This document shows positions 13,837 to 16,416 of a DNA stretch of 16,416 nucleotides, one piece after another. Within the stretch, counting starts at the first letter, position 1. Every line of letters starts with the position of its first letter. The notes beneath the pieces are model-generated. The model had not been told where the DNA came from, did not search any database, and worked only from the letters and a program-made list of their open reading frames with translations. The position numbers and the translations under genes are program-made. Source of the DNA: Trichodesmium sp. jk18x7bins.61 (GTDB lineage Bacteria > Cyanobacteriota > Cyanobacteriia > Cyanobacteriales > Microcoleaceae); assembly GCA_022822685.1 (NCBI GenBank), contig JAJEAQ010000142.1:1-16416 (forward strand), written 5' to 3'.

Positions 13837-14641
13837 TCTCTAGATTCTGATTCAGCGTCGTTAAAATACCAGTCTTTCAACTTTTCAGTTAATGAAAGTG
13901 GTACAGGATATTTACATTCAGCAGAAGTCCACCAATGCTGGGAGCGAAGTTCATGTGCAATTTTAGGCGTTGGTAAATCAAGAGACGAAACTTGAGCAGG
14001 CCATCCCCTGATGCTCGATCCAAATACTTAAGCAGATTGGGTAAGGGGGTGTTACCCCCACAAGACAGTCATCTTTCAAATTACCAACCCCCAATTTTAG
14101 CAAGATGGGAAATAGGTGATTATTTGGGTAAACCAAGTGAATTAGATAGTTTTATTAAGCAACGATATATTTGGGTTAGTCGTATTACAGGAGGTGCAAA
14201 ATCTAATACTTTAGGTCATCTGGCTCAAAAATTTTTGGTTCAGTATATATAAAGATGAGATTAGACTTAGTGGAATACAAGTAAAATCGGATGCTAGCCT
14301 ACCGAATGTAACTCACACTTCACCAACTACAGGAGGGTCCAACTTCATTTGATATTATAGTCACAAACAACCAAAAATATGTAGCCATAGAAGTAAGTTT
14401 TCGAGTTACTACTAATAGCGTTATTGAGCGTAAAGAAGGACAAGCAAAAGCCCGTTATGAACAAGTTGAAGCAGCAGGTCATAAAATTGCGTATGTTATA
14501 GATGGAACAGGAAACTTTGAAAAATAATCAGCTTTGCAAATGATTTGTTTACATAGCCACTGTACTGTAGCACTTTCCAAAAATGAGTTGTCAATTCTTT
14601 GTGATTTTTTGAGAGATTACTTAGAAAACAATAATGAGTAA
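13837..14641 (+). pseudogene. Type II restriction endonuclease, split by a MITE and frameshifted
   Basis: The frame from 13837 reads SFNFSVNESGTGYLHSAEV and WERSSCAIL up to 13965, then meets the MITE. Without the MITE and one copy of its duplication (134 bases), CAIL joins directly to ARWEIGDYLGKPSELDSF from 14100. Shifts of one base then follow at about 14247-14253 (after FLVQYI) and 14338-14345 (between TTGGS and TSFDIIVTN). TAA interrupts at 14525, and the last stop is at 14639-14641. Repaired, it would encode about 222 residues. The part FDIIVTNNQKYVAIEVSF, with TNSVIERKEGQAKARYEQV and IAYVIDGTGNF, reads like a PD-(D/E)xK-type nuclease core, and the cytosine methyltransferase 43 bases later makes a restriction enzyme the best reading. 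No ATG precedes codon 13837 and a stop lies at 13834, so the start is lost or misread. The recognition site is unknown. Confidence 0.8.
13966..14091. mobile_element. 126-bp MITE with IS1-like ends and perfect 8-bp target duplication
   Basis: The left end GGCGTTGGTAAATCAAGAGA and the complement of the right end, GGGGTTGGTAATTTGAAAGA, are imperfect inverted repeats. They closely resemble the ends of the 758-bp IS at 11577. CAATTTTA lies directly outside both ends (13958-13965 and 14092-14099). The interior has no gene; it contains a perfect hairpin GGGGGT, GTT, ACCCCC at 14045-14059. The element was probably moved by a transposase of the 11577-type IS. It splits the restriction endonuclease gene. 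Confidence 0.88.
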
Positions 14642-14684
14642 AAAAATATTGGTAAATTGAGAGACCGTTGATAAAAGTCATAAA

Positions 14685-15940
14685 ATGACTAAAATTCGCT
14701 TTATTGATTTATTTGCTGGTATTGGTGGCATGAGATTAGGTTTTGAAAAAGCTGCCAAATCTCTAAATATAGAAACTGAATGTGTATTAAGTAGTGAAAT
14801 AAATTCAGATGCTTGTTTAGTCTATGACAAAAATTTTGCTGAATTTCCTTTGGGAGACATCCGCAAAATAGAAGAATTACCACCCCATGAAATATTATTA
14901 GCCGGATTTCCTTGTCAATCTTTTTCTTATGCAGGAAAAAAAGCCGGATTTGGCGATACTAGAGGCACACTATTTTTTGAAATTACGAGGTTAATAGATA
15001 CATATAAACCCCAAGCTTTTATCTTTGAAAATGTTCGGGGTTTGCTGACTAATGACAAAGGTAGAACTATCGAAACTATTAAACATGAAATTAAAACTAG
15101 AGGCTATAGTTTTGACATATTTTTACTGAATAGTTCTAATTTTGATTTACCCCAAAATCGACTTCGAGTTTACATTGTGGGAGTTTTGGATACTGTACCT
15201 AAATTTAACTTAATTTCTGACCAAAGTCCAAAAGATTCTCATTCTTATAACCCAGAACAATTATCTTTGTTTTACCCTCAGAGAAAATCTTTAACTGTGG
15301 TAGATACTTTAGAAGATAGTCCTGATGAAAAGTATAATTGTTCGGAAAGATTTGTGGCAGCATTAAAACAGAGATTAAATGGAGATTTGCATAAATTACA
15401 TGGCATGAGATTAATTGACTATCGAGGTGGAAATTCTATACATTCTTGGGAGTAGGGATTAAGAGGACAATGTAGTGCTGATGAAATAGAATTAATGAAC
15501 AGTTTGATATGAAAACGGAGAAATAGTCAATTTGATAAACATCAAGATGGTAAATTACTGAGTCAGAAACAAATAGCTAGTTTTTCACTCACCCTGATTT
15601 AGACATTTTGCTAAATTCTTTAGTGAACAAAAATTATCTGCAAATAGTAGATTCAAAATATCAGCCAGTAGCAGGTAATTTTTATTTTGAAGTCTACAAT
15701 TTTTTAGACCATGATAAAATAGCTGTTACCTTAGTGGCGAGTGATGCAAATAGATTGGGAATTTATCATCACAATCGAGTCAGAAAAATTACTCATAGGG
15801 AAGCTGCTAGACTACAAGGTTTTCCTGAGAATTTTTATTTGCACAATGATGATAATAAAGCTTACTATCAAATCGGAAACTCTGTGAGTATAAATGTAGT
15901 TAAAGCAGTCGAGCAAGAATTAATATTGAACATAATGTAG
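14685..15940 (+). pseudogene. DNA (cytosine-5) methyltransferase of the dead restriction-modification system
   Basis: The first 256 codons keep the catalytic half. Motif I is FIDLFAGIGGMRLGFE, motif IV GFPCQSFSYAGKKAGF with Cys77, motif VI ENVRG with Glu115, and motif VIII QNRLR at 157-161. TAG at 15453-15455 interrupts HSWE-GLRG in the target-recognition region. TGA follows at 15510-15512 in the same frame. One base is lost in the T-run at 15582-15586, after which the frame of 15608 gives the end: VRKITHREAARLQGFPENF (motif IX) and YYQIGNSVSINVVKAVEQEL (motif X). The repaired protein would have about 418 residues, usual for this family. Without motifs IX, X and most of the recognition domain, the 256-residue product should not methylate. 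Its neighbour is the broken endonuclease, so both halves of the system are dead. Confidence 0.92.
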
Positions 15941-15988
15941 AGCTATGATAAATTGTGAAAATTAGATTAGCTAAAGAAAATATAGACA

Positions 15989-16249
15989 ATGGTAAATGCT
16001 CTTGAATCAAAAGAACAACAACTAGCAGTAATCGAAGCAAATGCAGAAAAAATTGCAGCGATCGCCTCTCAAGGATATCAGCAACTTTCAGAAAAAGGTA
16101 CAGTGATAATATTTATACAGTTAGAGGACAATAGTACAGTTTTAGCAGACTGGCAGATCAAGTTTAAACCTATGAGTCAAATCGAATCAATAATTAGTGA
16201 TTGGCAACAAGTGGGTTTAGGAAAATTGATTAATAATTACAATCCGTAG
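15989..16249 (+). CDS. Small hypothetical protein, 86 residues
   Basis: I do not recognise a family. The N-terminal third is a predicted helix rich in Glu, Ala and Gln (KEQQLAVIEANAEKIAAIAS). The middle has two likely strands (GTVIIFIQLE, STVLADWQIKFK), and a further helix ends the protein. There is no signal peptide or membrane segment. One HIP1 site lies inside at 16058, as in resident cyanobacterial genes. It starts 48 bases after the methyltransferase end with no clear ribosome-binding site. The frame is intact, unlike its upstream neighbours, which suggests that it is not part of the dead restriction system. Confidence 0.65.
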   Translation: MVNALESKEQQLAVIEANAEKIAAIASQGYQQLSEKGTVIIFIQLEDNSTVLADWQIKFKPMSQIESIISDWQQVGLGKLINNYNP

Positions 16250-16323
16250 AATTCATTAAAACCACGTTAGCCAAGCCCAGGGGCAGCTACAAGCCCTACC
16301 AAATAAAAAAAAGCCTCCAACCG

Positions 16324-16416
16324 ATGACGGAGAAAAAACCGCCACTCACCCCTACTCAAGCCTACAGACAGCTAAAACTGCTCATCAAACGCAAGTTAAA
16401 ACCCCACCATCCAGGA
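16324..16416 (+). CDS. Possible start of a gene running off the window
   Basis: From ATG 16324 the frame is open for 31 codons to the edge (MTEKKPPLTPTQAYRQLKLL, then basic residues). It is rich in Lys, Pro and Leu, and its base composition is more GC-rich than that of its neighbours. The same frame is also open upstream, so the start is uncertain. A preceding A-run (16305-16312) offers no clear ribosome-binding site. No function can be given. Confidence 0.35.
   Translation, partial: MTEKKPPLTPTQAYRQLKLLIKRKLKPHHPG

Noticed and set aside
13837..13975. Minus-strand reading (IAHELRSQHWWTSAECKYP) as the C-terminus of a gene
   Set aside because: It does not continue past the MITE site: the minus strand has a stop soon after the restored joint, whereas the plus strand continues cleanly into the endonuclease.
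13992..14252. An 86-residue open frame as an independent gene
   Set aside because: Its first third is MITE sequence and its remainder is the middle of the restriction endonuclease; the frame joins them by accident.

Overview
The window looks like a piece of an AT-rich filamentous cyanobacterial chromosome, probably Nostocales. The reasons are six copies of the cyanobacterial palindrome HIP1 (GCGATCGC, at 2051, 4770, 11323, 13436, 13629 and 16058), a carboxysome shell gene (ccmO), a heptanucleotide tandem repeat of the type known from heterocystous cyanobacteria, and a glycolate dehydrogenase subunit. Insertion sequences and broken genes are dense. That resembles genomes undergoing reduction, such as the Azolla symbiont or bloom-forming Nostocales; this is inference from style only.

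Region 1 (1-1919) is decayed. It holds the right end of an IS200/IS605-type element and a ccmO pseudogene with an in-frame stop. ccmO is cut at 748 by an IS1-family element (749-1574), which also cuts a second, minus-strand pseudogene (1575-1919). The IS has good terminal inverted repeats but no target duplication, so it seems to mark a deletion joint.

Region 2 (2462-5219) is ordinary chromosome: a VTT-domain (TVP38/TMEM64) membrane protein and gatB on the other strand, separated by a gap full of small repeats. An 830-base gene-poor gap follows.

Region 3 (6050-11343) is the most interesting part. Four genes in one direction (gaps of 11, 29 and 40 bases) encode a coiled-coil protein, an 818-residue membrane protein, a Rab/Ras-like small GTPase and a double-PAS histidine kinase. 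The membrane protein carries eight 23-residue repeats, a roadblock/longin-like region, one membrane helix, two BON domains and an OmpA peptidoglycan-binding domain. The operon ends in a terminator whose hairpin centre is a HIP1 site. The layout suggests a GTPase signalling module anchored across the envelope and coupled to a two-component output.

Region 4 (11376-16416) returns to mobile and broken DNA: a GC-rich inverted repeat, a decayed 758-bp IS1-like element with a perfect 8-bp target duplication, an intact glcE-like gene, and a dead type II restriction-modification system. The endonuclease gene is split by a 126-bp MITE with its own perfect 8-bp duplication, plus two frameshifts and a stop. 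The methyltransferase gene has two stops and one frameshift. The MITE and the 758-bp element share terminal sequences. A small hypothetical gene and the start of a possible further gene close the window.
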